Counted from the first letter of the stretch, positions 51,140-62,000 are shown. The stretch: DNA of 64,000 nt from Haliclystus octoradiatus (GCA_916610825.1 OU744451.1:24874349-24938348); one strand, 5' to 3'. Made by a program: numbers and translations. The notes: generated from the sequence alone by a model not told the origin.

Positions 51140-51355
51140 ATTCGATCGAAATTACTTTAAGTATATTTACTTTATCAATTTTAATAATTTACAATCAATA
51201 ATTAGTTCTGTAGTTATATATGTTCTAAGTTGTATAGCTATAGAATATAAATTTTATATAAAATAAGCCCAAGTTTGTAAAATTTATTTTCCTCTTGAAG
51301 ATGGTCATAACGATCACCGAAACGTTGAGATACAAATTGTCAAGACAAAACAAAA
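51140..51355 (+). mobile_element. Penelope-like pseudo-LTR, plus strand
   Basis: Inverted partner of 50215-50450. It carries CTCTTGAAGATGGTCATAAC and CACCGAAACGTTGAGATAC (51293-51327). Confidence 0.7.
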
Positions 51356-51396
51356 CAAATGACTAGTCTACGTAAATAATTCGAACCAGGCTTGAT

Positions 51397-51679
51397 CAGA
51401 GCCATCTATTTACAAGAGTTGGGACACTTCTGCCATTTTTGTATCTTTTTGCCTGGACCCGAGCACGTTTTTAACAGTGCGCATGTGCAGGAGAATGTTG
51501 TGTGTTTTTTTCAGCCATATTGGATTGTATTTTTTCGCGCGTTTCACTTGAAATGATCGACAACCTGTTTCTGAAAGAACAGAGATGGCGTCCAAACATC
51601 ACGTGACTGGCATCTGTCCAATTGGAGACGATAGCGGCACATGAAAGCGTGTCTCAACTCTTGTAAATAGATGGCTCTG
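51397..51679. mobile_element. hAT-type MITE, 283 bp, perfect 8-bp target duplication
   Basis: Starts CAGAGCCATCTATTTACAAG and ends with its inverse CTTGTAAATAGATGGCTCTG. It is flanked by GGCTTGAT at 51389-51396 and 51680-51687. Confidence 0.85.
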
Positions 51680-51687
51680 GGCTTGAT

Positions 51688-53142
51688 GACTATTAAATAC
51701 CAGTAATAAGTTGATATATACCAAATCATGATAACAATTGTATAATAAACAGTAAAAATGTATCGTAATAATGAAATATAAAAGCGAGATCAACTCCTTC
51801 AAACATATAATTTAGATCTCATTGTTATTTCCGATTTACATTCTCTATATCAAATCACAGAGGATAAATAGTAGCCCAATTGGGTACTGATATTGTAAAC
51901 CAATCATTGACAGATAGCTAATATTGTCATAACAAATAAATGAGCCCGAAACTACTGTTCCCGCTACTGTTGCCGATGATTTTTGTAATAAAATGTTATA
52001 CAAAGAAGCTGTTTTGTTTTGTTATACAGTGTAATCAGTTCCCATAAAATATATATAGCCTAATCTAAAAAAAAAAAAAAAAAACCTATTTAGCATTAAA
52101 GTTAATATTTGTTTGTTTGAAGACATAGTTAACGTTTCATTCAGTTTACACATAGAGTAAAATTATATAAGCATGTAAATATTAGCAATTATTAGAATTA
52201 TAAAGCCTTCGCGCTTTTCTACCCCTTGTATATATCAAAATTTAAAGCAGGTCCATATCAGCCAAGTGCTGCCAGGATCTCGACCTGCTCAAACAAATCA
52301 GAAATACATACATACATACAAAGAAGCTACAATTATATTTGTCATTGACCGGTAAAAAAGGACACTTTACACTATATAAAATTTAACTTATATACGGCTA
52401 ATTAACTGTCCTTAGTTTTATTACGATTATTAGGTGGGAGCATAGGCAAAGTGGAGCATTTGGTTTTCCTGTAAATAAAACACCACGGAAACCACGGAAA
52501 CAAATCCGCTCATAAACAAATTTCGGATATATGGACATGCGCATTGAGATTGTAAAGATGGCTGCTGTCTGAAGATTTATTTAGCTTTTGCATCGGTTAA
52601 TGTTATTTCTGTTACTCCAACTGCTACTGGCTATTTAATTGTTTGCCTCGCTATTCTATCTGCAAGTATCATTTGCTAGCTAAGAACTGACCTTCCATGA
52701 AATGATCTATATAGCTTCTTTATATACTCGATCACCGACATCAATGCTACGATAGAAGCCTCATTTGCCCAAGCGTCACGCTGGTGAGTCTTGACTGTCT
52801 TGGCATGTCTACACAGTAAATAAGATATTGTATTATACTTTGTATTGTGTTTTGTTATTAAACCTATACCACAGTATTGTATACATTGTAAATTGACTAT
52901 AAAATAGCTGTATTATCTTGATAGTTAATGTTAATCAACGGTTCAACCCATTCAAAACGTAGCATTAATAAATTAGCCTATTTATGTAGGCCTAGCTAGG
53001 CTATGCTATATGTGTTTATCAAGCTCTAGTGCACCCGTAAATTATTTTCAAAAGAAAATACAACATTATTATTCAACACAATAGTCCTGCAAATGTAAAC
53101 GACGTTCCATATAGTTTAAAATATCTGAGTTACTAATTAACA
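51688..53142. other. Intergenic, no gene recognised
   Basis: AT-rich; a poly-A run near 52068-52084. A stretch at 52195-52320 ends in CATACATACATACA and may be the 3' tail of a decayed retroposon. Nothing else can be supported. Confidence 0.45.
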
Positions 53143-53436
53143 TGTAGGAACCTTCCCGAACCCTCTTGACATTCTAGAACATAGGATAACCTACATGACT
53201 CATATAATGACAACGCATGATCTATAATGACAACGCACAATCTAGAAGTTTCTAGCTTTCTTTTAAAACACTATAAATACAGCAAATGTAGAATATTATC
53301 TTATTATCTTTAAACTAACTTACTATCAACATATCAACTTGGAATTAATATTATTATTCATAAGAAGAAATATACAAATCAATTCAACCTACGTTGTTAT
53401 TATTATTTCTTCAACATAATTCTACAGTTCTCATCA
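53143..53436 (+). repeat. 5' LTR of the intact Gypsy element
   Basis: 294 bp, TG...CA. Contains heat-shock-element arrays and TATAAATA (53272-53279), and a tandem ATAATGACAACGCA motif near 53206-53236. Identical by eye to 57964-58257. Confidence 0.95.
53148..53279 (+). promoter_or_regulatory. Heat-shock-element-rich LTR promoter
   Basis: 53148-53160 reads GAAccTTCccGAA, a perfect three-unit heat-shock element (nGAAn units alternating in orientation). 53172-53179 is TTCtaGAA and 53245-53252 is GAAgtTTC, both perfect two-unit elements. TATAAATA follows at 53272-53279. HSF trimers bind arrays of this kind in hsp promoters. Heat- or stress-induced transcription of the element is inferred. Confidence 0.7.
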
Positions 53437-53557
53437 ATTGGTCCGTCGAATTATAAGAACAACTCATCAATTGGTCCGTCGAATTTTCTGGAGATTCTCT
53501 TGCTATTTTTTTTTATTATTATTACATCCATCAATCTACATATACTTTTCATTTATC

Positions 53558-54427
53558 ATGCCTGAGAATCAAGAACAACCACAACAAGTTGATAATGCCA
53601 ACGCCGTTGAACAACAACAACACACACAAGTAGGACGCATCTCAGTCAAAGTTTCACCGTTTTATCGTAACAATTCTGCTGCTTGGTTTCGTCAATTGGA
53701 AAGCCAATTCACCCTTGCTGGAATCATCAGAACAGATACTAAATTTCACTACTTGGTGTCCCATTTACCAGAAGACATCGCTGCTTTGGCTTTGACAGAT
53801 GAAACGGCGTCTGACTATGCCACTCTCAAAACAAATGTCTTGCAACTTGTACAAAAATCAAAACAACAGCGAATTAATGAAATCTTGGGGACATACGATC
53901 TTGGTGGAGATAAGCCATCCATATTTTTACGAAAACTATCATCCAAGATGGAGCAGTGCCAATTAACGGCAGACGACGAATTACTAAAAACACAATTATT
54001 GAGATGTTTACCAGATCAACTTCGTTTGCCATTGAGCGGTTTCAGCAGCCAAACTTCAACACAGCTCGCTGAAATCGCCGATACAATGTTAAGTCTTCAT
54101 AACCAAAACGCAATCAACACTGTCCGTTATCCACCACCACAATCTTCTAATCAACCAACTCAGCAAAGTCGAATATCTCTATCATCGCAAGAACTTCCAT
54201 ATGGTATACGAGCGTTTCATTCCAAACAACAGCCGAGGATTTGCCGATCACATTTATTTTATGGCCGAGACGCAAAATACTGCAAACCATGGTGTCACTT
54301 TCCACATTCCAATGATCACCAACCGACCGTGATGGCAAACAATGGTAGAACCCCACGCACATCACGTGACTCATCGCCTGTCCGGTCGTCTAATGCAGAA
54401 GGTCGCCAACAACAGGGAAACGCCTAA
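53558..54427 (+). CDS. Gag of the intact Gypsy element
   Basis: 289 aa from ATG 53558 (MPENQEQPQQ). The frame is open upstream back to the LTR boundary, but only from a TTG. The N-terminus is Gln-rich, followed by a capsid-like helical region (AWFRQLESQFTLAGI, KFHYLVSHLPEDIAAL, FLRKLSSKMEQC, LRCLPDQLRLPL). Instead of a standard zinc knuckle it has CRSHLFYGRDAKYCKPWC, the CHCC-type finger characteristic of CsRn1-related Gypsy elements. The frame ends with stop 54425-54427, four bases beyond the slippery heptamer. The product forms cytoplasmic virus-like particles. Confidence 0.9.
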   Translation: MPENQEQPQQVDNANAVEQQQHTQVGRISVKVSPFYRNNSAAWFRQLESQFTLAGIIRTDTKFHYLVSHLPEDIAALALTDETASDYATLKTNVLQLVQKSKQQRINEILGTYDLGGDKPSIFLRKLSSKMEQCQLTADDELLKTQLLRCLPDQLRLPLSGFSSQTSTQLAEIADTMLSLHNQNAINTVRYPPPQSSNQPTQQSRISLSSQELPYGIRAFHSKQQPRICRSHLFYGRDAKYCKPWCHFPHSNDHQPTVMANNGRTPRTSRDSSPVRSSNAEGRQQQGNA

Positions 54428-54458
54428 GCGCTGTCATAGCGACTGTACATGACAGTGC
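54415..54458 (+). promoter_or_regulatory. -1 programmed ribosomal frameshift signal (gag-pol)
   Basis: Heptamer GGGAAAC (54415-54421) sits in the gag frame as G GGA AAC, the X XXY YYZ arrangement. After a 6-nt spacer comes a stem of 10 bp (GCGCTGTCAT 54428-54437 with ATGACAGTGC 54449-54458, one G-U pair) and an 11-nt loop. Slipping back one base enters the pol frame, which is open from 54394. The gag stop lies inside the spacer. Confidence 0.8.
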
Positions 54459-57400
54459 CATTTCTATGGCAGTCACAAAATGTCTCGAACTTCATGTAAA
54501 ACTGGATTACACGTACCATAAATTTCTTGTTGACACTGGGGCTGCCTGTTCTATAATTCCACCACACTTACTTAATCACATAATCGAAGAAACTGGGATT
54601 CAATTGGTTACTGCCACTGGTGCCTCTATTCCTGTTTCTGGAAAAGTTCAATTGGAAATATCAATTAAAGGCTTACGCCGCTCATTTCAATGGACTTTTT
54701 TAGTTGCTAATGTCACTCAACCTCTAATTGGATATGATTTTTTGTCACATTATGGCCTGATTGTCGACTGCCAAAATAGACGTCTAAGAGATCCACTAAC
54801 TAAATTCCGTACATCCTGCCTGGCCATCAGTTCAATTCAACCTCATCAATTACTACTACAACCTCAATTACCTGAATCTACACCTGCCTCCATACAGTCC
54901 ATGGCACAAAACTACAAAGATATCTTTGGTGTCCCATTGGCTGTCACTGGTCCCTCATCAACATCATCATCTGTACCTCACAACACTGTTCATGTCATCG
55001 ATACTGGAAATAATCAGCCGACTCATGCCAAAGCTCGTCAACTTCATCCTGCAAAGCTGAAATATGCTCAAGAAGAATTTCAAAAGTTATTGTCAACTGG
55101 TGTCATTCGTCCCTCATCAAGTTCCTGGGCGTCGCCCCTCCACATGGTCCTGAAAAACAAAGATGGTCAACCCACCTCAGAATGGCGTCCATGTGGTGAT
55201 TATCGTGCCCTCAACCGTCTTACAAAGCGTGACTCTTACCCTCTACCTCACATTCAATGTTTCACTCGTTCTCTTCATGGTTCATCAATTTTCACCAAGT
55301 TCGACCTAGCCAAAGCCTACCATCAAATACCTGTTTCAAAAGAAGACATTCAAAAGACCGCAATCATCACACCATTTGGCTTATTTGAGTACACCTGTAT
55401 GCCTTTTGGTCTTCGTAACGCCGCTCAAACATTTCAACGCTTCATCGACTCTATTCTCCGAGACCTAGATTTTGCCTTAGCCTACATTGACGATATCCTA
55501 GTCTTCTCAACATCAGAAGAAGAACACCACAGACACCTCCAACAAATATTTCAAAGACTACAACAATTTGGTCTTCGTCTACAACCTGGTAAATGTGAAT
55601 TTATGAAATCCGAATTAACTTTTCTTGGTCATCACGTCACTTCAGCAGGTATTCAACCATCACCATCCAAACTCGAAGTCATCTCCAATTGGCCAACGCC
55701 CACAAACGTCAAAGATCTTCGCAGTTTACTTGGCTTCTTAAATTTCTACCGTCGTTTTGTTCCACAATATGCTGATATCATCTCACCACTCCAAGAACTT
55801 CTCACTACTTCACTACGCTCAAGCCGCAATTTTATATGGGAAATTCAACATACAACTGCCTTCGAAGTTATCAAACGCAAACTTTCAACAAATCTTCTAC
55901 TACATCATCCTGATCCTGAATGCACAAGCTACCAGTTGGTCACAGATGCCTCAGCTCATGCCATTGGCGCAGCACTACACCAGATGACTCCAGATGGTCC
56001 TGTCCCTATTGGTATGTTCAGTAGAAAACTTTCATCAACTCAACAACGATACAGCACATTTGACCGTGAGTTATTGGCAGCCTATCTCAGCACATTACAT
56101 TTCAGAAATCTCATCACTGGTCGCAATGTCACTCTGTTCACTGACCACAAACCTTTATCTCATGCTTTCAAAACGTCACGTCCAATGAAGTCTGACCGTA
56201 ATCAACGTTACCTTGGTATCATCACTGAATATATAACTGACATCCTATACATTTGCGGAGAAGATAATGTTGTCGCTGATGCCCTGTCTCGAATGCCTTC
56301 TACATCAACTCAATTGGTCAACTCATCTGAACACTCAGACACTGCTGATGACGATGTACCTGGTATCAACTCTATCTCTGCTCAACCATTGACTCCTGCA
56401 ACTGATCTGCCAGCCATTGCCAATGGTCAACGCCTTGCTCAACTATCTTGTAATGGTCCCAACTTTAAAGAATACGACATTGGCTCCAACCAACAACTCA
56501 TCTGTGAAACTTCAGAGCCGTACCCACGCCCATTGGTCCCATCTGATCTACAACAACCAATTATCGATACATTTCACAATCTTGGACATTTTGGTTTTCG
56601 CAAGACTGCCAATATGATAATGGAACGTTACTTTTGGCCCGACATGAGAAAACACATCAAAGACCATTGCCGCACCTGTCAAACCTGTCAAAAAGTAAAG
56701 ATTGGCCGCCACACCCGCTCTTCAATTGGTACATTTGCATTACCTTCTAACCGTTTTGAGAGTGTTCACATTGACATAGTTGGACCTCTACCTACACCTG
56801 TTTCTCCTCCTGAAGGTATCTATCAACTACCAGCCAGATATTTACTCACTATCATTGATCGTCACACTGGCTGGCTAGAAGCTACTCCATTAGTCAACAC
56901 CACTGCTCCAGATGTCGCACACGCCTTCATCAACACATGGATTGCTCGTTTTGGAGTGCCTCTCTATGTTATGACTGATCGTGGTTCACAATTTGAATCT
57001 GAATTCTTTCATCATGTCTCTCTTGCAGTTGGTTTCCATCGTTTACGCACTACAGCATATCATCCTCAAGCCAATGGTAAAATTGAGCGACAGCACCGCA
57101 GCATTAAAGTTATTCTGAAAGCCCGCAGCATCAACTGGCTCAGAGATCTTCCTATCGCCTTACTCGCTCTTCACAGTGCACCTGATGACGATGGCATTTC
57201 TCCATTTACACGACTTACTGGTGAACGCATTATGGTACCGCGTATTCTGGCAACTGAAGACGCTGATCCAAACGCCTTAAAAATTTCAATAGATGATTTA
57301 TTACACACACTATCTCCTAGGAAACAACGAAAGAATCAACAATGTTATATACCAAAAGATCTTTTAACTTCTACACATGTATGGCTTAGAGTTGACCGTG

Positions 57401-57756
57401 TTCGCCGACCACTGGAAGCACCCTATACTGGCCCATTCAAAGTCATCAGTCGCCACACCAAACATTTTGTCATTGAACTCACAAATGGATTACCGCAAAC
57501 AGTTTCAATTGATCGTCTAAAACCCTGTCGTCGTACTTCTACACCAACATCTCAAACTACTGTATTACCAACTTCACCTAATCCAACTCAAGATGTTCCA
57601 TTGCAATCTTCAACCAGTACTCAAGATGCAACAAGTCTACCATCCACAGCACCAACTTCAGACGCAAACAATTCTGCATCAGCACCTAAATCAACAACTA
57701 CACGAACTGGTCGTCACGTAAGACTAAACCTTAACCCTAATTACATATATTATTGA
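54415..57756 (+). CDS. Pol polyprotein of the intact Gypsy element: protease, RT, RNase H, integrase
   Basis: Likely made by -1 frameshifting from gag; the first ATG in frame is at 54466 (1096 codons from there, used for numbering). Aspartic protease LVDTGAACSI (D23). RT with KFDLAKAYHQIP and YIDD (340-343). RNase H starts near TDASAHAIG (D494). The integrase HHCC finger starts at H704 (HNLGHFGF, CRTCQTC). The DDE triad is D770, D838, E874, with exactly 35 residues between the last two. A GPF/Y-type module (APYTGPFKVI) follows, then a Ser/Thr/Pro-rich tail. All catalytic motifs are intact, so the element may be autonomous. No envelope gene follows. Confidence 0.95.
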   Translation, partial: GKRLSAVIATVHDSAISMAVTKCLELHVKLDYTYHKFLVDTGAACSIIPPHLLNHIIEETGIQLVTATGASIPVSGKVQLEISIKGLRRSFQWTFLVANVTQPLIGYDFLSHYGLIVDCQNRRLRDPLTKFRTSCLAISSIQPHQLLLQPQLPESTPASIQSMAQNYKDIFGVPLAVTGPSSTSSSVPHNTVHVIDTGNNQPTHAKARQLHPAKLKYAQEEFQKLLSTGVIRPSSSSWASPLHMVLKNKDGQPTSEWRPCGDYRALNRLTKRDSYPLPHIQCFTRSLHGSSIFTKFDLAKAYHQIPVSKEDIQKTAIITPFGLFEYTCMPFGLRNAAQTFQRFIDSILRDLDFALAYIDDILVFSTSEEEHHRHLQQIFQRLQQFGLRLQPGKCEFMKSELTFLGHHVTSAGIQPSPSKLEVISNWPTPTNVKDLRSLLGFLNFYRRFVPQYADIISPLQELLTTSLRSSRNFIWEIQHTTAFEVIKRKLSTNLLLHHPDPECTSYQLVTDASAHAIGAALHQMTPDGPVPIGMFSRKLSSTQQRYSTFDRELLAAYLSTLHFRNLITGRNVTLFTDHKPLSHAFKTSRPMKSDRNQRYLGIITEYITDILYICGEDNVVADALSRMPSTSTQLVNSSEHSDTADDDVPGINSISAQPLTPATDLPAIANGQRLAQLSCNGPNFKEYDIGSNQQLICETSEPYPRPLVPSDLQQPIIDTFHNLGHFGFRKTANMIMERYFWPDMRKHIKDHCRTCQTCQKVKIGRHTRSSIGTFALPSNRFESVHIDIVGPLPTPVSPPEGIYQLPARYLLTIIDRHTGWLEATPLVNTTAPDVAHAFINTWIARFGVPLYVMTDRGSQFESEFFHHVSLAVGFHRLRTTAYHPQANGKIERQHRSIKVILKARSINWLRDLPIALLALHSAPDDDGISPFTRLTGERIMVPRILATEDADPNALKISIDDLLHTLSPRKQRKNQQCYIPKDLLTSTHVWLRVDRVRRPLEAPYTGPFKVISRHTKHFVIELTNGLPQTVSIDRLKPCRRTSTPTSQTTVLPTSPNPTQDVPLQSSTSTQDATSLPSTAPTSDANNSASAPKSTTTRTGRHVRLNLNPNYIYY

Positions 57757-57949
57757 GAAATCATAATTAGAAGATGCAAACAAGAAAACGAAGAACACAA
57801 CCTTTTATCTATCATTGAACATTTATTTTAGCATTTAAATCACTTTTATAATATCAATAATCAATTATATAATCCTTATACATTTTAGCTTATAACATTT
57901 TTATTACTCTATATCATGCATTGTTATTACTTCCCTGGCTCCGCCATCT

Positions 57950-57960
57950 GGCGGGGGGAG
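57950..57960 (+). other. Polypurine tract
   Basis: GGCGGGGGGAG just before the 3' LTR, where plus-strand DNA synthesis is primed. It is the right arm of a small hairpin (CCGCCA/TGGCGG) at 57940-57955. Confidence 0.7.
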
Positions 57961-57963
57961 TTA

Positions 57964-58257
57964 TGTAGGAACCTTCCCGAACCCTCTTGACATTCTAGAA
58001 CATAGGATAACCTACATGACTCATATAATGACAACGCATGATCTATAATGACAACGCACAATCTAGAAGTTTCTAGCTTTCTTTTAAAACACTATAAATA
58101 CAGCAAATGTAGAATATTATCTTATTATCTTTAAACTAACTTACTATCAACATATCAACTTGGAATTAATATTATTATTCATAAGAAGAAATATACAAAT
58201 CAATTCAACCTACGTTGTTATTATTATTTCTTCAACATAATTCTACAGTTCTCATCA
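57964..58257 (+). repeat. 3' LTR of the intact Gypsy element
   Basis: 294 bp, identical by eye to the 5' LTR. The AACA target duplication follows at 58258-58261. Confidence 0.95.
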
Positions 58258-58261
58258 AACA

Positions 58262-59028
58262 TTGACCAAGTTCTACAAGTTCTAAATTTTAATAAGCACG
58301 TCATTGAACACCTAACAAAATAAGTATATGATTAGATATTATAAAATATCTTCAATATATTATACCTTTCCACAGCAGAAATTCAACACTTTAGTTTTAC
58401 TTCACTTTGATTATTGCTTAGTCTGTTTGGGTTAGGCCTACCTTCGTAGTCAAGGACTATTAAATCGATTACAAAAGTTACAAAATAGGGAATGCGAATG
58501 ATGCTCCACTGGGACTATGGCACTTTGACATTTTAAATATTTATTTGCAGCCTAAACATGAGACATATGCTATTTGATCTAGTTCGTTTATCTAGTTTTG
58601 GAAATTACACTTAATTTCATTATGACAAACTGTTCTGATTGTTAATTTGAACTTTTTCCTGAAAGAAATTCCAATGCTCTAGCTGGTTGTGGACATTTGA
58701 ATTGAGGCCTACAGTTTTGAAACCATTCCGAAGGTTTAGTGTAATGGAAGTTGGAACTTTTTGTGCCATCCTTCACCTCCATCAATCCATACTAGATCAC
58801 ATGCAAAAAATGAACTTCAAGTTTTGCATTGTTTGAAGTGGAACACATGGCTGGCATTGTTGAATTACGTGAATTACAATAAAATATGAATGACGAAAAT
58901 ACAGCGAAAGTACTTCCGATCAAGGACTACAGAATTATTATTATAGTTTGTTTATTATTATTTTGTTTAGTAAGCAATGGCGTAACAAACCCTTTAACGA
59001 ATTAATTAACGATTAATGATCATAAAGA
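58262..59028. other. Upstream region of KATNB1
   Basis: AT-rich sequence between the Gypsy element and the KATNB1 start. It should contain the KATNB1 promoter and 5' UTR, so the Gypsy copy sits about 0.8 kb from the start codon. No clear TATA box was assigned. Confidence 0.4.
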
Positions 59029-62000
59029 ATGGCGGCAAAGAGGAAGGCATGGAAAATACGTGAGTAGAGTACAAATGTCTTATTACTGTGTCCATCAGTG
59101 TTGTGAGAATTACTTGAAAAAATAATTAATTAGATTACAAATTACTTTAGCTAAAAGTTCCAAGAAAAAGCAATTAATAAATAGGCCTAATTACTTTGTA
59201 ACTATTGAAACATTTCTGTTCGTAAGGATCCAAAACTATATGTATTTTATGATTCTATCTGGCGGAAAATTATTGCAAAGAAGATGAGTTTTTCATTGAT
59301 TGTGAAGTTTTGTTTTGGAAATTATTTATTCATAAGTCAAAATTCTTGCGTGTTCTTCTCATCAACTCTAAATGTGTTCGTTGACCTTTTCATATTCGGA
59401 CAATAGAATTGTCAAATGGCGTGATAATTTTTATATAATCAATGAAATCTTTTATTTCGAAAATCTTGCTGCTGTTAATATAATTTCAAAATCAAAACAT
59501 TAAGAAAACAATAACCAACTCACACAAAAAACAATTATTTTAACTGATTTGAGACTTCACAATGACAGACCTAGCAATATGACACTGAAAACATTTATGC
59601 CAACTCCATAATAACAAAACTATTAAACATTTCATAAGTAAATCAGGAATAAAATATTTCCTAAAGTAATCGGGAAGTAATAGTTTCGTTACTTAAAAAA
59701 GTAGTTAATTTCTTACTTATTACTTTTCTCAAAAAAGTAATTTATTACCTCTAAAATTGCTTCAAAAGGAACGATTACCAAGTAACGCGTTACTTTTGTA
59801 ATGAGTACTCTCCACACTGGTGTCTATAACAATAACATTGATTTAGTTCTGAATAATATTTACAATAAAAGGTAACATTAAGCCATGCTTACTTCTATGA
59901 GATAAAATGGTTTCAGTCCAAGTTGCAATTCTCAAATGCATTTTTTTTGGTAATTTTCAATTGCCATTTCAATTGTTTCGGCTGAGATCATAAAATATTA
60001 TTTACATTCATTGCTCTCAGCGGAAATAGCCACTCCTCTACAAATAGAAGATTGATACGGTTGCTTTCGGTAGGGGCGATACCATCACAATTACTTTTAG
60101 AATTTGCATATCTGACAATATGAAGCGTAGTTCAAATAGTTTTTATTATATGTTTTTGCAATTATTATGAATCAATTCATGGAAGCGTAATTGATGAATC
60201 GGACCCATCACTAATTCAATGTGATTAATCTCATTTGTATGATTTATCTCACTGAGTAGCAATAATGTGATTGAAATAAATTTTAATTATTTATCAGCTG
60301 CTCTTTCAAGATTTTGACATAATTAGGATCAATCTTATCTGTTCTTGTAGAGGAGTTTGTTGCGCATTCAAACAATGTGACATGTTTAGCCATTGGGCCA
60401 AAGTCTGGACGTGTTCTGGTAACTGGTGGAGAAGACCGCAAAGTGAACATGTGGGCTCTTGGCCAGCCAAATGTCATTATGGTAAAGGACTGCATGCTGT
60501 TTTTCAATGATACAAATTATATTGGTATTGAATTTCCCATCAAGGCTGTCAAATACCTATCCCGAGAAGATGTGTTTTGTATTTTAGCCGTTTGTTTGAC
60601 ATTGAAGTGAAACGGTAGATATCCTGTGCCTCTTCACACCATGCATGGTCCGACAAATCTATTTGTGCCGCGTATTTGAATATTTACGAAAATATGCACG
60701 GCAAAAATAGAATCTTTAAAATATCACTATGTTCGTCATTTCTTATCAGATCAGCTTCAAACAAAATAAATTTTCGATAGAATCCCCCTATTACATAGAA
60801 ATTCATTCAAACTGAATAGTGACATTTTGTCCTCAAGACAGTCTTCTGTCTTTAAACAATGGCAAAACAAATAATCAAATATGTATCTACATTAATTTTC
60901 TCAAGAACAAACAAAACATGCTGGTCTACATCACTCATGAGATCGATTTGTATTATATCAAATAGACATTTTTATTTGTCGATATTCTCATTCCAATATG
61001 GCTGCTCTACCTAGTGCACTGGGCCATGTCATGTGTTCAGCCTCCATTTCATAATACAAACTACAAGACTACAAACACATGCAGAGTCCGACAAAAGGTT
61101 CAGCCTTCTGGAATCCTAAAGGCATTTCAACATTTTCTTCTGAATTTTCTTGTTGAGGTTGATCAGAAAATCATTAAAAATATCAATTTTCTTCTGAATT
61201 TGGTCTAGCCTTCCGGGATCTAGGATCCCAGGATCCCCACTTTTGTCGGACCCTGAACACATGAGTTGAACATTACATTACTTTTGTTCCTTTAGAGTCT
61301 GTCCGGCCACACAACGCCTGTACAATGCGTTCAATTTAATTCTTCTGAGGAGGTTGTTGTCGCGGGATCACAGTCTGGATCTTTGAAGATTTGGGATCTT
61401 GAAGCTGCAAAAAGTAAATCATTAATAGTTATTAAATATGCTAATGAGTATTACATGATGATAACAATGCCAATTGTATTTCTTTCAGTTGTAAGGACTT
61501 TGATTGGTCACAAATCCAATGTTCAATGTTTGGATTTTCATCCTTATGGTGACTTTGTTGCGTCAGGTTCACTAGATACTAACGTAAAGGTACACTCTAA
61601 GGAATTAACATAAATTATCATAAATTAGGATGTAGGTAACATGCTACCCTAGTTATGCTAATTATACCATTTGTATTTATTTCAGCTATGGGATGTGAGA
61701 AGAAAAGGCTGTATTTTTACTTACAAGGCAAGTGAAGAAGTTTCCATAGAATTTTCTCACAACCAGAAAATGTTTATAATGATTTAAGAGTGTCAATTGA
61801 TAGCATCTTTATCTAGCTGGACTTGGATGCTGGACTCTGTTCAATGATTGATGACAAATAATATCAGAATGTCGGCATATAATCCCTTTTACTAGGCTGC
61901 TGCCACTTGCAATTGTATGGAGGTTCTGAGTTGGCACAGTTTCAAGTAATTTATTTTTCCAACTAAGAACGTGAAAAGCACAATTGTCATTAGCCTGCGT

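Larger units (their letters stand above)
53143..58257 (+). mobile_element. Apparently intact Ty3/Gypsy retrotransposon (CsRn1-like)
   Basis: 5115 bp with two 294-bp LTRs that look identical throughout and start TGTAGGAACC and end TCTCATCA. A 4-bp target duplication AACA flanks it (53139-53142, 58258-58261). It encodes gag and pol with no stop inside either frame, a frameshift signal at the junction, and a purine-rich tract (GGCGGGGGGAG, 57950-57960) just before the 3' LTR. Identical LTRs indicate very recent insertion and possible current activity. There is no env-like frame after pol. The primer-binding region after the LTR reads TTGGTCCGTCGAATT; its first 11 positions from TGG differ once from the tRNA-Tyr 3' end as I remember it, so the primer call is tentative. 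Confidence 0.95.
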
